A stretch of 64,000 bases of DNA from Desmodesmus armatus (GCA_007449985.2 VIIQ02000593.1:682001-746000); one strand, 5' to 3'; shown: positions 11,858 to 23,385, counted from the first letter of the stretch. The notes: generated by a model not told the origin, from the letters alone. Numbers and translations are program-made.

Positions 11858-14800
11858 TCAGTACCCCTCATATGACCAGGTGATCTTGCTGAAGGGATGC
11901 CACTTCTTCAGTAGCCCCGCTGCCACCTCGTGCACAGCAGGCCCAAAGGCAGCACTGTAGCCATACACGCTGATCACCTGCTGTTCTGGGTAGTGCTCGA
12001 TCCGGCCTCCACCCAGCACCTGCAGCTGCAAGTGCCCCTCAGGTGCCAAGTGCTGTACCTGCGCCTTAGTGTGCTGGAGTATGTGGTTGTGGTAAGCTGC
12101 TGCAGCGCTGCCGCGCACCAGCAGCTTGCTTCTGCTGCTGTCCCGGGAGTCTGTGAGCCGCATCAACACGTACTTGAACACCCCTGTGTCGATATCAGTC
12201 TGCGGCACCTGATCACCTATCCAGGCACTACTGCTACTGCTGCTGGGGCTGCTGCCGTTGCCGTTTGTGTTGCTGTTGGTACCTAGCCAGTTGGTGATGA
12301 GTCGGTAGGCTAGGGAGTATTCACCAGGGATAAAGAAGCCTGACGGGGCTACTGCTTGACCGTCTTGCAAGGCTCTGTGTAGCCACTCCCTGCAGGGCCA
12401 CATGACACACACGCAAACCTCAGGCAAAAATATTTGAACCGTGCATTGACAGGTGCTTACACCAGCTTGAGACGAACCAAATCCAAGTTATGCAAGGCAT
12501 GTGGTGACCTTTACATGCCGTGACCGTTGCACACACACAGGCAGGTGTTGCATTGAACACTGGGTTTGCCTGGCGATGAGACCGACCTTGTACATACTAG
12601 GCTGTACTGTTGCGCCATCTGGCGCTGACATGCATATGTCAGGCGTCACTGATTGTAGTACAACAACAACAAGAGTCAGCATACCTGCTGAACCAGCGGA
12701 CATCCTCCATCTCATCCTCCTGAGGCACTGGCTGCTGCAGCCGCAAACCCTGAACCGCATCAGCTGCCTCAGCAGCCCTGCAGGTACAGCAGCAGCAGCC
12801 CCTTGCATGCTGACATCACATCGGCTGGCTGGCCCGTGGTGACATGCTACGTCATGTTCTTCGTTTCATCACACAAGTCCTAGTACAGTTTTGCACTGAC
12901 GATGGAACCCTACACAGCTGTGGCTGCTGCGTTGGTGCAACTACTTTCCAGCGCCACCAAATGTGCAGGCAATGGCTGCCATACCAGACGTTGTCAAGCT
13001 TGCCTCATGTGCACCACAAGGTTATGCAGCCAACCCAGCCGGGTGGCACTGGTGCACCCTAGTTACTAGCGCTTGTGGCAATAGCTGGCAGAATCTCTCT
13101 GCCTCTAGCAACCCACCTCCCTTACCCGCAGAACCAAGCCTGCCAGGGAGTGCCAGGCGGCCGCACAGCACACTCACGAGTACACATCCTGCGTGATTGC
13201 TGCAGTGCACCTTGTCATTCAATGCAACCCTGCTGTCAATGCACGCGGCACTGCACCTGCACCTCCCACATTGCAACCGACGAAAAGTGTGTGTCACTCA
13301 CGTGAGCCCTGTGTCCATGGCAGCCATTCGGCCCTGGTGTGACAGCCACTCCATCCCACCAGCTCCAGCAGCAGCAGCCTCTGCATAGAAGCCAACCATC
13401 AAGGACCTCGGGAAGGGCCAAGGCTGGCTGGCAACGTATCTGCAGATACACATGACCACCACACATGTTGACACCGTGGCAGGAAGTCAAGGAGCAGGAC
13501 TGCAGTACACCTAGAGATATGCAGGGAGGGTCTAAGCTACTACGCTCCCTTTTATGGAATTTTATAGGAAACATATTCTTTTGTTGAAAATGCATATGTA
13601 TGTATACATAGAAAGGCCGTGGGCAGATGCACAGCTCTGCAGCTGCGCAAGCACGTCGATTGCTGGTGCATGTCTGCCTGTGACTGCATGTGCCCAGGGT
13701 GAGTAACTGCAGCTGAAAGGTGGGGATCCTGCGCAAGAACAAAATGCTTACGCGCAGAAGATGCGCACAGGGCAGTACAAGTCGCACCACAAGTTCTACC
13801 TGTATGTAAGCCTAGCAGACCCTTCCTGCTGCACCCACCCTGGTCAGAATTCTGCCCAGGGTGGGTGCAGCAGGAAGGGTCTCTTTCGAAAGAGAGGGTG
13901 AATCCCGCCTGAAGCCTTCGGCAGTGCTGGCCAGCCTGATGTTCCAACCACCTGACGCTGTGCACAAGACCGCAAGCAACAAGCAAGCAAGCAAGGGACG
14001 GCCAACCAGCCGCAAGGCCTCCTGGTGCTGGCCTCACCTGACGCTGTGCAGGTCTGCCTCCACCCCTGACTCCTCCAGCACCTCCCTGCACAGGGCCTGC
14101 TCTAGGGTCTCACCAAGCTCAAGGAAGCCAGCAAGGGTCGAGTACCTGTGCACGCAACACATGTAGGACATGAGCGCGATGCACACTAACAAAGCCCACA
14201 AGGGCGGGTCACCTGCACTGAAAACCAAGCTCAGCAAGCTGCACATGCTGACATGCGACACTTGCTGGCCTGCGCAGACAGTGCGCACCACATACAGCAT
14301 GTCTGCCCATCATGAGATTCAAAAGACAGTCCGAGCAACCACAGCGTGACAAGTCGCAGGCTGCACTGCGATTGCATAGCGCCTCCTCACTTATCATAGC
14401 GTGCCAAGACGCCACAACCCCCCTCATTGAGCTGCATCCGGGCGCCTTCCGTGTCATGCACCGGCCCTGAACGCCTTACAGCTGTGCGTATGCGTGCAGT
14501 AGGTAGCTATAGCTGCTGGCTCACCGTCCTTTAGGCCACTCCTGCTTCCTGCCCAGCAGGCACCAGTCCTGGCCGCATGTCACCAGGGTTATGATGGCGG
14601 GGTCGATGCGGGGGTACACTGAGCGACCGGTGGAGCTGCAGCGCCTTGAGAAGCCGCCAGCCTGGCACACAGTGGCAGCCGCAGAACTCAATGAAAGTGA
14701 ATTTGGGTCAGGGCGGTACGCATTGTCTTGACGCGATAGTGTTGCTCCTACTGGCCTTGTTAGCAATGGCACATGCATGCTTGGGAGTCAGCAAGGCGCA

Positions 14801-16090
14801 CGCAGATTAGCGCTTTGAGAGGGGGGCACATAGCATGCTCTGCCGACGAGGCTCAACCTCTCGCCGCCTGGCACCAGAGTTCCCTGTGTGCTTGCGTGTG
14901 GCCAGTCAGCAGAAACCCTGCCCCTGCCGCAACCCCTGACCAACATGGTGCCTGGCAGCTGATGCAGTGCATGCGGCTGCAGGACGCACCCCCATCCTGC
15001 CCTCAACCATGTTGAAGTCTTCGGTTCCAACCTTGCACCAACCTGTGGCAGGGTTTTGGCTCCTGAGGCCCCGTGGTATTGCGTGTCTAAGTTCCACACA
15101 GCCAGCCCTGATGCTACCGCCATCAGCGCTGCATCCTGCCGTGACAAGTCAGGCCCTGCCACCCTGGCAGAGAGCCAGGAGGCAGAATGGTTGCCCGCCA
15201 GAGCATCCGCTGCATCCTTTGCTACTGCCACAGCAAAGTGGGGAGCACCAGCTGCGTCTAGACCTAAGCCGAATGACGAGTGATACGGAGGCAGTGGGGG
15301 AGGAGGGAAGGTGAAAGTCTGTACGCAGACGTTTGTGTACAACGTTGTCAACAACTTTTCCCACACGCCGCCCATAAGTTGAAGGTGGTTCCTCACAGAT
15401 ATTCTCGAAGGCGTGGGCAACAAAGTAGGGTGGCCAGGCCCCACTCCCCTCTCCCTGTCTCCTTTTCCCTGACTGGGTGAGAGCCACGCCCCTCACTTTG
15501 TTGCAAAGCTTCTGCTGGAGAGCTGACCTGCACTACTGCATACGCGTGCTGCAGTATTATGTAAGACCCCACTCCCGGAGTGCCCCGCACAGGCACAGGC
15601 ACATACCTAGAAAGAGGGGTGGCACGCTGGGGTTCAGTGCTGCACCAAGGTCCGCTGCTGGAGAGATCCACACCGGTTGATACTTGACTTGGCTGCTGCC
15701 GGGGGCAGTGCTGGCAGAAGGGAGTGTGCTGGCTGTGCTGGAACTGGAAGTAAGAAGCACCTTGGGCCCTAAGACTGGGGTCACACGCGCGTTTGGGGCA
15801 TTGAACCACTGAGTGAGCTGTTCCTCGTTGCTTCGCTGCTCAGGGGCGCGGTTGAGCGGGTAGTTTGAGTAGTAGACGCTGCTCTGCTCAAACCACTGCT
15901 GCTGGAGCTGCTCTTGCCGGGAGTGCTGCAGTGTGGGGCTACCAGCCTGTGAGTGCTGTGTGGTCCCTGTTTGGAGCCCAGAGGCTGTGCCAGAAACCTC
16001 CTGGTTGTTGGCGTATGATGACAGTACCCGGCAGCTTTTGACTCTAGCAGCAGCACTGTGTGGCCAAGCTGGACCGAGCACAGTGGGGTC
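11858..16090 (-). CDS. Fused NADH pyrophosphatase-type Nudix hydrolase and Janus/PHPT1 phosphohistidine phosphatase
   Basis: Minus-strand exons: about 16090-15607 (5' end unresolved), 15263-15043, 14661-14525, 14145-14038, 13439-13302, 12777-12685, 12389-11858 (stop 11858-11860). All junctions are GT..AG; from 16090 this gives 570 codons with closed phase. N-terminal half: NADH-pyrophosphatase N-domain (YPLNRAPEQRSN), a zinc-ribbon region that has lost most cysteines, SVYPRIDPAIITLV, the Nudix box (GFLELGE...REVLEESG, exon 14145-14038), the NADH-pyrophosphatase array SQPWPFPRSLMVGF and DEMEDVRWFSREW. Such enzymes split NADH to NMNH and AMP. A Ser/Asn-rich linker follows. Then comes a full phosphohistidine phosphatase domain in the same open exon (about 12190-11858): VFKYVLMRL, a Tyr-His at the position of the human catalytic His53, LGGGRIEH, VYGYSAAFGPA and the terminal ITWSYEGY. 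No in-frame ATG precedes the first exon part; a candidate first exon is 16418-16327 (ATG, GTGAGT donor), but its acceptor is unclear. Confidence 0.92.
13817..13882. repeat. 66-bp near-perfect palindrome in a Nudix-gene intron
   Basis: Two 27-bp arms (13817-13843 and 13856-13882) are exact reverse complements. The 12-nt centre TCAGAATTCTGC is itself almost palindromic, so the whole 66 nt can fold with a single mismatch. It lies in the intron between the Nudix-box exon and the SQPWPFP exon. Confidence 0.9.
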
Positions 16091-16454
16091 CTGAGGAGTT
16101 GCTGCAGCATTTCTCTCGGGTTGTTTGGTGGGTGATCAGAGGCCTTGGATGACCTCCTTGACGACAGAGCATTTACTTTCGCACGTCAAAGCATGTGGTG
16201 GGGCCCAGAACACGGCACACAAAAAAGTCAAAACCACAGATCACAGTTGTGTGACTGGTGACGAACTGTGTGGTGCAGGACGTTGCGTGCGACGTTTTTG
16301 GCGCGATGCATCACACCAACACTCACCTTCGACTAGTACACCGCACCACACACACCCACAACAGCTGCAGGCAGTGACAGTTGACCAGCCTTGAATAGTC
16401 CTCAATTGAGTTGAACATCGCGCTGGATTCAGCCTCTTCAGCCGCACATCTGCA
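16091..16454. promoter_or_regulatory. Head-to-head region between Nudix-PHPT1 and NAA38-like genes
   Basis: The two genes diverge here. The plus-strand start is 16455. A minus-strand ATG at 16418 (MFNSIEDYSRL, then a GTGAGT donor at 16326) is a possible first exon of the Nudix gene, which would leave only 36 bp between start codons. No core promoter element is clear. Confidence 0.4.
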
Positions 16455-17030
16455 ATGGCTTCAGCCACAACAGCAGCCCCAATCTCCAGGGAGCAAGACC
16501 AGCAGCAGAAGCAGCAGAAGCACCCGCAGCAGCAACAGCAGCAGCAAACCCCCAAGCTGCCGCAACCAGCAGTGGACAAAGTGAGGCAGCTACTGTATAG
16601 GCGTCTAAAGGTGCGATCACAGCAACTGCAGTGTTGTGGCTCCGATGATTCATATCCTGATAACGACAGGCTGGCGCCACACAGCACCTGTCTGAGAGCT
16701 CAATTTTGCATCCAGGGCTCTCTCACTAGCCACCCACACCTGCATGCTCTTGTTTGTATCTGCTTCCAGGTTGTGCTGCCATCAGGCCGAGTTATAGAGG
16801 GTGACTTGGCGTGCCTGGACAAGCAAGGCAACCTCATTCTCAGCAATGCTGCCGAGCACATCCTCACAGCAGGAGCGGCTGACAGTAGCAGCAGCAGCAG
16901 CAGCAGCAGCCAAGCACAGCCGCAAACGACGCAGCTGGGTATGGTGTTGGTGCCCAAGGCGCAGCAGCAGGAGGTCTCTTTGCGGGTGTCTCTGTCCGAA
17001 AAGGCAGCAATGCTCAAATTGACTTCGTGA
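16455..17030 (+). CDS. NAA38: NAA38/LSMD1-like Sm-fold subunit, 2 exons
   Basis: Probable auxiliary LSM subunit of the NatC N-terminal acetyltransferase complex. Exons 16455-16610 and 16770-17030 give 138 aa. After a Gln-rich N-terminus (residues about 15-35) comes an Sm fold: VDKVRQLLYRRLKVVLPSGR, then VIEGDLACLDKQGNLILSNA (Sm1), a poly-Ser insertion between strands, and QLGMVLVPKAQQQEVSLRV (Sm2-like). This resembles the NAA38 pattern of DGR-x-L-x-G-x(2)-CTD-x(3)-NIIL followed by G-x(2)-(M/L)VP. The ATG at 16455 is used because it gives the only N-terminal exon in phase. The 159-nt intron has no stop, so the unspliced frame would also be open (191 aa), but splicing restores LSM continuity. 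It could instead be another LSM-like protein; the match is by motif only. Confidence 0.78.
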   Translation: MASATTAAPISREQDQQQKQQKHPQQQQQQQTPKLPQPAVDKVRQLLYRRLKVRSQQLQCCGSDDSYPDNDRLAPHSTCLRAQFCIQGSLTSHPHLHALVCICFQVVLPSGRVIEGDLACLDKQGNLILSNAAEHILTAGAADSSSSSSSSSQAQPQTTQLGMVLVPKAQQQEVSLRVSLSEKAAMLKLTS

Positions 17031-19441
17031 AGGGCTGTTTTGTTGCCGCATGCAAGCCGCGCATGGCATTGTGCGGTGTTCCGACCTCTTCGCAGCAGCA
17101 GGCAGGCGTCCTCAGCTGGCTTGGGGGCATCAGTCGCCACCAGTAGTGGGCAATTGATTGCAGCGGACAGCAGCAGTGGGGTGCTGGGTGTGGGGTGCAT
17201 GCGAAGGAGCGGAGTGGCAAAGCCAGAGGTGTATCGCACCACTGCGAAGTGTTGCCGTTGGGTTCTTTGAGGGCACATGTCTGCCGTCTGTCAGCAGTGC
17301 ATCTTGCGCAGCTGCAGCAGCAGCAGCGGTGGCTGGCTGGCCCGATGCAGCTGCCCCTGCGGCTGATCCCAAGAGATGGAGAGGCCCCGCTTTTTGTTAG
17401 TCATCATTTTGTCAGTCATCACTGTATGCAACAGCTGCAGTGCAGCCGGCATCAGCAGCACTGCTGCAGGCTTGGCACATGGGCTGCTAGCGGACTGCTG
17501 CTGCAAGCTGTCCGTTGTTTGCTCCATGTGGCAGAGTCTTGGGTGTCGCAGCCCCTGCCCGCAACATCACCTCATGGTGTCAAGCCTAGCCCTACTAGTA
17601 GTTGGTAGCGGACCGGGTCCCAGTCACGATTGTGGTGTATGCCTCATGCTGTGTGTCGGGGTGTGGGAAGCGTGGGTCTGCACTGCTGGCATGCTGCATT
17701 GTGGCAGAATGCGGTTGAGGAATGTCTTGGTTGGAGCTGTGCACCTGCCAGGCTGGCTGGTTTTCCAGCAGCCTTTTCATTTAGGTGACTCAACCCCAGC
17801 GTTGAGTGGGACGAGATGTGGTGTTCAACAGTTTGGGCTGTCATATCCAATGTACTGGCTGTTGCCTTTGGTGGGGGGTCACCATTCGAGCTTGCTCAGC
17901 AGTTTCTGGTAGTCCCCCTACCTTGAGTGACTGCGTAGAGTGCATTATGCTTGCGCAGCAGTGAGCTGAAAATCCTGAATTGATCAGCCTGGCCCTTGAC
18001 TGTTCGCGGTCAACAGTGCCTCCTGGATGGGACCGTCACCTACACAGATGCTTATGGGTTGGTGGCACGAGCAAACTTCAGCAACTTGCGGTCACTGAGT
18101 GTCATTCACACCGCGAACCGCCTGCTGGTGCACCTATACTAGGCACTGCCATGTAGGTAGAGAAGTAGGGACAGGTCAAGCAACACTGTGACTCTCCTAG
18201 CCACAATTGTCACCCGGCAGTCCGTTCGGATTTCAGGCGAGTGTGCGCACATGCATGTACCAGTGCAGGACTCTTGCAACGTGTGCATTTTGCCGGGGAC
18301 GGGCGTCGACGCCCAAGGGCCCGCTGCTCTGCTGCATGTTGAGTTTTCAATCTATTATCTGTTAAGCCCCCGAGTCGCAGGGACAAACAACAGGCAACTG
18401 TCAAGCCATGATGGCACACACTGTGACAGTGCCGAAAGCGTGCAAAATCCCAGGGTGACTGGCCTGAACACAGTCTGCAGGACTAATTACCCAAGCATTC
18501 ACTTGGCAGCCTTCTGTCAAGGTCAGGTGCAGCTGTTATGCGCCGGTCTGTGCTTTGACCATAAACCCCGAACCCTGGCAGTTTCCATGCTATAAGGCTC
18601 TGGGCAGACTTTGAAGCTCGCGACCTCTATCAGCACTGAGCTAGCTCACTGCTACGTAGCTTCCAACCCTTTCGGCACCAAAGCACACACGTTCTCTCTC
18701 CCGAAGGCCCCCCTGCTTTCGCCGTGAGTTGGTGTCGTTGCTGCATGCCTGTATACGCTAACAAAACGCCCCTTGTATGCTACGTATGCGCGCTGTACGA
18801 GCAGTGCTGCACCCAGAGGCATGTCCATCAGCTGTTGAAGCTCCGTGCAAGGGCCTTCCGAGCTGCCGTGCGACCTCTCTTCTTGCCCATGGGACTCCAA
18901 CATTGATGTGGTGCCTCGCTCTTCTCTTCCGAGCGTCTGCTTCGCCTGCACGCAAGGCAAGACTGCTACGTGCTGTCTGGGAGCATGCCCGGCACGCGCT
19001 GCATGTCACTAGGACAGAAACAACATGCATCATGTCTGAATTGCAGCTGGCAGCAGCGATCAAGCAGCTAGGCACACACTGAAGTACGATTGATGTGCTG
19101 AGTCAGCAGATCCCCAAACGCAAGCTTTGAAAGGTCTGCAATTGTCTCAAAGAAGTGCAACATTATATTACACCCGCCGTGCATGGCAGCGAGGGCAAAT
19201 GCACAGTATCTTGCAAGAACACAGATCAAGCTCCACAAATCCTCGAACATTGGGACACACCGGCAGGTAGCAAGCGTGCATGTTTGGCAGGAGTGGGTAG
19301 TTTGTTGTCTGCAAGCCTGCCATGCAGATCTTGATTCTGAAGGGGCCTGGAACCTCCCTCAACAAGCGCCAAGGCTGCCAACAACAAGTACGCTGCATGG
19401 GTAGTGAGTGAGGGTGCATTCCTCGAGTCGTTGAGTGCAAT
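17031..19441. other. Region with no recognised gene
   Basis: 2.4 kb downstream of the NAA38-like gene. It contains short open frames with ordinary triplet-rich composition (for example 17040-17270 and 18188-18595), none with a family resemblance or convincing splice partners. No TGTAA motif was found soon after the NAA38 stop. I see nothing else supportable. Confidence 0.4.
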
Positions 19442-20922
19442 GCCACCTGCGGCCACGTCAAAATACAGTTCAGGGTTACAGCCACAGCATAGTATCTTGC
19501 TAGCCTGTGCCCAATCTACCGGCCACCTGCGGCCATGGTTGCTTCCTTCCAGCTTAGCAGGCACCTCTTGCCACCTGTAGCACTGTAGCACAGAAACTTG
19601 TCAACGTGTGTCAACGGGCCACCTGCGGCCGCTGGAGAACTCCTCACCATAGCATTGCCCCCCCCCCCCCCCCCCCCCCCCCGCGCACACTCCCCCAAGT
19701 CAGAAATGGCCACCTGCGGCCACTGCAGCCCTTTTCACCCACACAACCAGCCTCCTGCCTCCCCGCATGCCAAGTCAATTGGCCACCTGCGGCCACTGCA
19801 GCTCCACCCAGTTAGTAGCCCCTCTCCTCCAACTCACAGCACAGCTTTGCTGACTTGTGTGCTGAGTCTACGGGCCACCTGCGGCCATCACAGCTCCCGC
19901 CATGTGTTAGCCCCTCTCCTCCCCATAGCACAGCTTTGCTGACCTTTGTGCTGAGTCTACGGGCCACCTGCGGCCACTGAAGCTTCCTTCCTTCGCCACA
20001 CCATAGCTGCACCCCCCCCCCCTCTTCTCAAGCCCCAACTGGCCACCTGCGGCCACTACAGCCATTTTCAGCCACACCACCAGCCTCCTGCCCCACCGCG
20101 CGCCAAGTCAGCTGGCCACCTGCGGCCGTTGGAGAGCTCCACAACATAGCATAGCTTCAGCCCCCCTCCCCGCGCACCCAAGTCAACGGGCCACCTGCGG
20201 CCATGGCAGCTCCCTCTCAGTTGGTAGCCCCCCTCCTCCCACCCATAGCACAGCTTCTTGTCAACATGTGTGTGTCGAGTCTACGGGCCACCTGCGGCCA
20301 CTGAAGCTTCCTTCGCCATAGCATAGCTGTCAGCCTGCCTGCGCATGAGTCAACTGGCCACCCGCGGTCACGACAGCCCCCTTTAGCCACGCAGCCAGCT
20401 TCCCCCCTCCCTGCTTGCCAAGCCTACGGGCCACCTGCGGCCACAGCTGCAGCCAAACAGTCCTACAGACAGCCTTCTGCCCCTTGATTGCCAAGTCAAC
20501 AGGCCACCCGCGGCCACCGCAAGCCAGCATTCTGCTTCTGCTGCGCGCTAAGTCACCGGGCCACCCACGGCCACACTGAAGCTCCCTACAGCTACAGAGC
20601 CCTTCTGCCTGCTTGCGCGCCAAGTCATCAGGTCACTCGCGGTCACAGCTACAGTCACCATCACAGCCTGCTCCACCGCGCACCAAGTCTACGGGCCACC
20701 TGCGGCCACAGCGACAGCCACACAGCCAGCTCATCATCCCCTCGCGCGCCAAGTCATCAGGCCACCCACGGCCACACTGAAGCTGCCCCCAGCCAGAAGT
20801 CAGCCGCCTGCCTCCCCGCCTGCGAGGCCTACAGGCCACCCGCGGCCATTGAAGCTCCCTACAGCCACACAGCCAGCCGCCTGCCTCCTTAGGCGCCAAA
20901 AGTCAGCAGGCCATCTGCATCC
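19442..20922. repeat. Minisatellite with GGCCACCTGCGGCC core, about 20 copies
   Basis: A 14-bp core GGCCACCTGCGGCC recurs about every 60-100 bp, with linkers that are C-rich and often begin with AAGTCAAC or GTCTACG. Copies start near 19442, 19521, 19618, 19708, 19781, 19874, 19961, 20041, 20114, 20190, 20286, 20356, 20429, 20501, 20560, 20631, 20694, 20760, 20834 and 20909. The early copies are nearly exact; copies after about 20350 drift to GGCCACCCGCGGCC or GGCCACCCACGGCC and the last is strongly diverged. The linkers vary in length and contain poly-C runs (for example about 19658-19682). Confidence 0.95.
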
Positions 20923-22037
20923 AGTGAAGCTCTGTACAGCCGCCGATCCAGCCTTCCGCCTAACCATGTGCCAAATCAACAGGCGCCAAGCGCTGTACTG
21001 AAGTGCCAAGTCGACAGCAGACAAAGCCAGGTGGGTGGTCTTCTTGGGTCTGGACAGGTGGCACGGTGCCGCAACAGTCGTGTATGCTGTCGTGGCCTAC
21101 ACAGCTTGACAAACAGTGCCATAGCCAGCACATGCGTACAAATGTGTTGCCTGCAGATCTTTTTCAAGACTGCATGCATCCTGCACGGAGATGCTGACAT
21201 GCTTGATTGTGCACTTTGCCCCAACCCTACCCGCATTGCAGGTATACTGTTGCCCTTCCCATCGCCGGTTCAAGACGCTGCGTATGTCTACTGCACCCCG
21301 CTTGAGAGGAGTCCGAGCACACAGTCCCACCAGACAGGGAAGACAGGATGTGTAGACTAGCTTGCAGAGAGGAGCGCCCACTCATCACTTCCCACCATGT
21401 GACTTGGCTACTGTGCTGGTGTTGTGCTTGCTTAGAGCCAGATACTATAGTGTTGCAAGCGTTGTGTTCAGGGTGTGAGCTGCGTCAACTGCATCAGAAC
21501 GCTCCAGCAGTACATTCATTGAGACAGTGCTGACTTGCCAGCAAGACATGCAGCATGTGTGTATTTGTTGCTGACTGCTTGGGTTCAGAGCAGCTGTGGT
21601 TTCAGAGCACTTGATTCTCTGCATGCACAAGTAGGGTGTTGAGCAGCGAGTTTGCCAGCGCATAGCATCTGAACTGCGAGTGCTATTAAAAGAATGTCAG
21701 TAGTGTGTCAGGAGTAGTTGAGACAGAAACGCAGACAGCTGTGTACAGAAACGCAGACAGCTGTGTGGTTGGCCGGTAGTATCCTCGTTTTATGTGTGTT
21801 TTGTGCAGCAACTGGACAAACCGTAGATGTATAGTCGGCGTTATGTCAGCAGGGTTCATGTTGGCATTGTTGGCGGGCTGTTGTGGTGTATACAGACAGG
21901 CTGGCCAGGGGCCAAGTCGTGTGTTTTCATAGGCAGCTGTAGCGCATTTGAGGGTGCTTTGTGTACTGATAGCAGCAGCGTGCCAGCATCTGTGTTGAGG
22001 AGCAGGACAGCACTTGGCAGTTTGTGTTGTTTTGCAG
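20923..22037. other. Region with no recognised gene; short tandem duplication
   Basis: Just over 1 kb between the minisatellite and the first supportable exon of the next locus. It includes a tandem duplication of about 22 bp (ACAGAAACGCAGACAGCTGT and flanks) near 21722-21766. Upstream exons of the 22038-22800 locus may lie here but none could be placed. Confidence 0.4.
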
Positions 22038-22800
22038 CATTGATCGAGCAACAGCATTCGAAAGCGGCTCAACAGGGCGTGCAGTCCGTCATGTTGTCTG
22101 GGCTTCTTCAGTTGGTTTGGGTCCTGCATGTTCCTCTGCGTCTTCGCCCCCTGCGTCTTCACCATCAGGCAAGCATGTCCTTTGCAAGGTGAGCAGCTTC
22201 AGGACGTGTCGCAGGATTTGTAGAGACCTCTCACTCGACAGATAACACCAGCCAGATGTGTTTGTGCTGTGCGCACATGCAATTCAAGGGGTGGATTTGA
22301 TTTGAACAATGGGGTGGGGATCTTTGGTGGTGATGCGCTCAGTTGTGTGTCTTGTTGTGCAACAGGTCGAGCGTTTAGCCCAAGCTGCAGGCAAGCACAT
22401 TGACGGTAGGCTACCCGTCACAAGGTGAGCAGCCCTGCACACTGCTTGCTGATGATGACAGCTTGGCCGTTGGTAGTTGATTCATGGCCATGTAAATGTA
22501 TGCTGGTCCCACCTAGCAGAAACAGGCACCCTTAGCGTAGCTGTGTTGTGCTTTGTGGTTGTGTCTGTTGTGTCCAGGTCGGTTGTACTAGTTACAGCAC
22601 CGCCACTTTGTGCAGCATCATCAGCTTCAGCACTGCCAGTGCCGCATCCGCTGCGGCAGCCTTGTGCTCTGCAGCCAGCAGCCAGCTCACAAATTTTCTT
22701 GACAGCTACAGCTTGGGGTGATTTGGGGGATGCTCAACGTCTGGAGGTAGATCTTGCGTCGAAGGGGGAAGATGCTACGATGGGAGAGGACGTGCTTTGA
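22038..22800 (+). CDS. Unrecognised gene, three 3'-terminal exons
   Basis: Three exons with consensus GT..AG borders and compatible phases: 22038-22188, 22366-22424 and 22578-22800 (stop TGA). The predicted peptide contains IDRATAFESGSTGRAVRHVV, GKHVLCK joined to VERLAQAAGKHIDGRLPVTR, then SVVLVTAPPLCAASS and an acidic C-terminus. I do not recognise a family. The 5' part is missing; the first listed exon starts in phase 2, so at least one more exon lies upstream. A TGTAA lies at 23283-23287. Coding status rests on phase closure and codon-like composition only. Confidence 0.42.
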
Positions 22801-23385
22801 AGGGGTGTGTGTGGGAGAATGTGTTTTGGAGGGAGATGGCATTCAGAGGCCGCAGGGTTTTGTGGGGGAAAGGGACGTGACCATCAGCAGTCTCAGCCAG
22901 CTGTCACAAGGGGGTGCAGCTTGAAGATGGCTTTACTGGCAGGCCAGCGGGAGTGAAAGACGGGATTGGTTCCGCAACAGCATGCAGTCAGCTGCGAGCA
23001 GGGGTGGGTTGTGTGGGGAATTCTGGGGGTCAGCTACCATCGGGGTGAATGCCTAGCGAAGATGACAGGTGAGGACGGGATGAGCCAGCTTGGTGTGGCC
23101 CTGTGTAGTACGTTGTGTGCTGCTCTGATTACCTGCAATCAGCTAGAGATGAATGTGGTATTGTTGATGGTAGGGACAGCGATCGTAGGGAACAGCGAAG
23201 GATGATCGGCCTCCGGGGGGTGCTTGCATGTGGCCGGCTTGCGTCTGGGTGCGGCTCATGCAGCGTGTGCATTTGGCGCATTTGTAATTGAGTGCCACCA
23301 ATGGGCTTTGTGTGATGTGGACGTGGGGTGTGTGTGTTTGTTTGGACAGTGTGGCGTTGGTGTGTGAGTGCGGTTGTCTGCGCAG

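Noticed and set aside
17376..17912. 178-codon plus-strand open frame downstream of NAA38
   Set aside because: Cys/Leu/Ser-rich, no family resemblance and no supporting splice or start context.
19442..20922. CRISPR-like array from regularly spaced repeats
   Set aside because: The repeat core is only 14 bp, linkers are variable in length and related to one another, and the DNA is eukaryotic nuclear; this is a minisatellite.
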